From an uncultured Pseudomonadales bacterium (GTDB lineage: Bacteria; Pseudomonadota; Gammaproteobacteria; Pseudomonadales; Cellvibrionaceae): DNA of 64,000 nt. Positions within the stretch are counted from its first letter, which is position 1. Every line of letters starts with the position of its first letter. The stretch spans positions 57,197 to 121,196 of the forward strand of contig CANLTI010000004.1 in NCBI GenBank assembly GCA_947494095.1, written 5' to 3'. The notes beneath the pieces are model-generated. The model was not told the DNA's origin. It searched no databases and worked only from the letters and a program-made list of their open reading frames with translations. This document shows, one piece after another, positions 62,703 through 64,000 of the stretch. The position numbers were made by a program, and so were the translations under genes.

Positions 62703-63758
62703 ATGAAGACTGAACAGTGGGTAGTCAATGAGCACATCGAAGGAGTGCCTAATGCTGATAAGATTTACAAAAAGGTAATAAAAACGCTCGATACTAATTT
62801 GCGCCCCAGCGAAATGCTATTAAAAACATTGTACGTATCGGTTGACCCTTATTTACATGGTATTTGTCTAGATACACCGATTGGGCAGCATATGGGGGCT
62901 GACTCTATTATGGAAGTGGTTGAGGCCGGCCCTAAGGCAATGTATAAAAAAGGTGACTTGCTCCAAGGGTTTGGTGGGTGGCAAAGTTATTTAGTGAGTG
63001 ATGGCGAGGAAAAGCTGTGGCAAACAGGCACCTTTCCCATGGTGTTTCCCAAATATCGTAAATTAAACCCCAGTGATTACACCGATGAATACCCGATAAC
63101 CACTAGCTTGGGTATTTTAGGTGGGCCAGGCATGACGGCGTGGGGCACAATGACTAAATACTTTAATGTGGCGCTCGGCGAAACTGTTGTGATTAGTGGT
63201 GCCTCGGGCGCGATTGGGCAAATTGTAGGGCAGTTAAGTAAGCTCGCCGGGGCGCGTGTTGTCGGTACGGCCGGTAGTGCCGAGAAGGCCGAATATTTAA
63301 AATCTATCGGCTTTGATGAGGTGATTAATTATAAAGAGGTTTGTGAGCCAGAGGCTATACAGGCAGCTTTAAAAGCAGCCGCGCCAGATGGTATTGATAA
63401 ATACTTTGACAGTATAGGCGGTGACTTTACCGATGCTGTATTTGCGCAATTAGCTCTACATAGTAAGGTGGCCATTTGTTGGCAGTGGGCTACGCAAGTG
63501 AATCAAGAATATGGCGGCCCACGTATTTTGCCTTACATCATGTTCCCGCGCGCTACTATCCGCGGTATTTACGCCCTTGAGTGGTTTACCGAGGATAACT
63601 GGAGCGCGTTGATTAAGGAGGTTGGCAGCCATATTAAGCGTGGCGAAATTACGTATCATCACGACATGCACGAAGGCTTCGATAGTATTCCTACGGCTTA
63701 CCAAAGTTTATTTAATAACAGCGATAAAAACCGAGGTAAGGTGCTGGTTAAATTATAA
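62703..63758 (+). CDS. Zinc-less MDR NADP-dependent oxidoreductase (alkenal/curcumin reductase type)
   Basis: The protein has 351 residues. The N-terminal GroES-like part has LKTLYVSVDPYLHGI, and the nucleotide-binding fold shows TAWGTMTKYFNVALGETVVI and SGASGAIGQIVGQLSKLAGA, the AxxGxxG-type dinucleotide turn. The KYFDSIGGDFTDAVF and YGGPRILPYIMF blocks match the leukotriene B4 12-hydroxydehydrogenase/CurA group. It would reduce the C=C bond of alkenals or enones with NADPH. It lacks zinc-ligand Cys sets. It has its own promoter and terminator. Confidence 0.88.
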   Translation: MKTEQWVVNEHIEGVPNADKIYKKVIKTLDTNLRPSEMLLKTLYVSVDPYLHGICLDTPIGQHMGADSIMEVVEAGPKAMYKKGDLLQGFGGWQSYLVSDGEEKLWQTGTFPMVFPKYRKLNPSDYTDEYPITTSLGILGGPGMTAWGTMTKYFNVALGETVVISGASGAIGQIVGQLSKLAGARVVGTAGSAEKAEYLKSIGFDEVINYKEVCEPEAIQAALKAAAPDGIDKYFDSIGGDFTDAVFAQLALHSKVAICWQWATQVNQEYGGPRILPYIMFPRATIRGIYALEWFTEDNWSALIKEVGSHIKRGEITYHHDMHEGFDSIPTAYQSLFNNSDKNRGKVLVKL

Positions 63759-63820
63759 GCGCCCAGCAAAAGGCTGGCCTCGAAGGTTAAAACTTGGTTG
63801 CCGCCTTAATTGCGGACAAT

Positions 63821-63852
63821 AAAAAAGCCCGCTATCGCTAGCGGGCTTTTTT
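63821..63852. terminator. Bidirectional rho-independent terminator
   Basis: AAAAAAGCCCGCTA and TAGCGGGCTTTTTT with loop TCGC, 62 bases after the MDR oxidoreductase stop. Nothing else is recognised up to the window end at 64000. Confidence 0.92.
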
Positions 63853-64000
63853 ATGCTTGTAAATTACTGATTTACAAGGCTTTTTATGGTGGGCCTTGGC
63901 TCTTCTCCGCTTTAATGAGGTGGCTTAGAGGGCGGAATAGAACATGGATTGCTCATCAGGCATCGAGGACTGCCTTATTTTTAGCTTTAAGTACTCAGTA

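Overview
The window looks like part of a chromosome of a marine gammaproteobacterium, probably in the Cellvibrionaceae or a close relative (Saccharophagus/Teredinibacter-like). This is inferred from the Ser-rich linker of the lipoprotein at 61051-62148, an LPMO-like secreted protein, the UvrY/GacA-uvrC and gmk-rpoZ-spoT-ridA blocks, and moderate GC content. Genes lie on both strands in short operons. No prophage, plasmid, CRISPR array or intact insertion sequence was seen.

Layout. 1-3300: end of a 3-methyladenine glycosylase-like gene, a membrane protein, a duplicated tRNA-Glu/tRNA-Gly array with a near-consensus promoter and a terminator, an HTH-repeat protein, and a TIGR02450 protein. 3300-10330: a Cus-type heavy-metal RND efflux operon (small Cys/His periplasmic protein, adaptor, pump) and a small lipoprotein. 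10549-14889: a blue-light/DNA-repair cluster with DUF2256, an FeS-type photolyase, a PhyH oxygenase, cryptochrome DASH and TIGR03643. 15984-20589: an exported molybdenum hydroxylase operon with its XdhC and MocA-like maturation proteins. 20732-22790: glutathione-dependent formaldehyde oxidation. 22815-28121: Kdo transferase, a Wzi-like outer-membrane protein with a partner, and a repeat lipoprotein with a peptidoglycan-binding end. 28224-32593: a DUF3806 protein, an FMN-binding glutamate synthase-like protein, and an LPMO-like protein with a histidine brace.

32664-39173: ThrH, a FucP-type sugar symporter, a Tas-like aldo-keto reductase, pteridine reductase, the CCA enzyme, and an EamA transporter behind a possible attenuator. 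39525-42064: uvrY/gacA and uvrC. 42105-51518: mixed genes including an M14 peptidase, an LprI-like lipoprotein, a B12-binding radical SAM enzyme, a NadD-like enzyme, a 2OG-Fe(II) oxygenase, coiled-coil proteins, a cold-shock protein and a DUF4124 protein. 51669-54257: a rimK cluster for ribosomal protein S6 modification. 55273-60246: gph, ridA, spoT, rpoZ and gmk. 60347-63758: a GNAT enzyme, a Ser-linker lipoprotein and a zinc-less MDR oxidoreductase.

The strongest signal not explained by genes is two families of short, structured interspersed repeats. Family A has five copies with AGGG(G/A)CGAGG ends. Family B has four copies with GGTAACTATT ends. They sit in intergenic DNA, several directly at stop codons, and the two families share an internal hairpin module.
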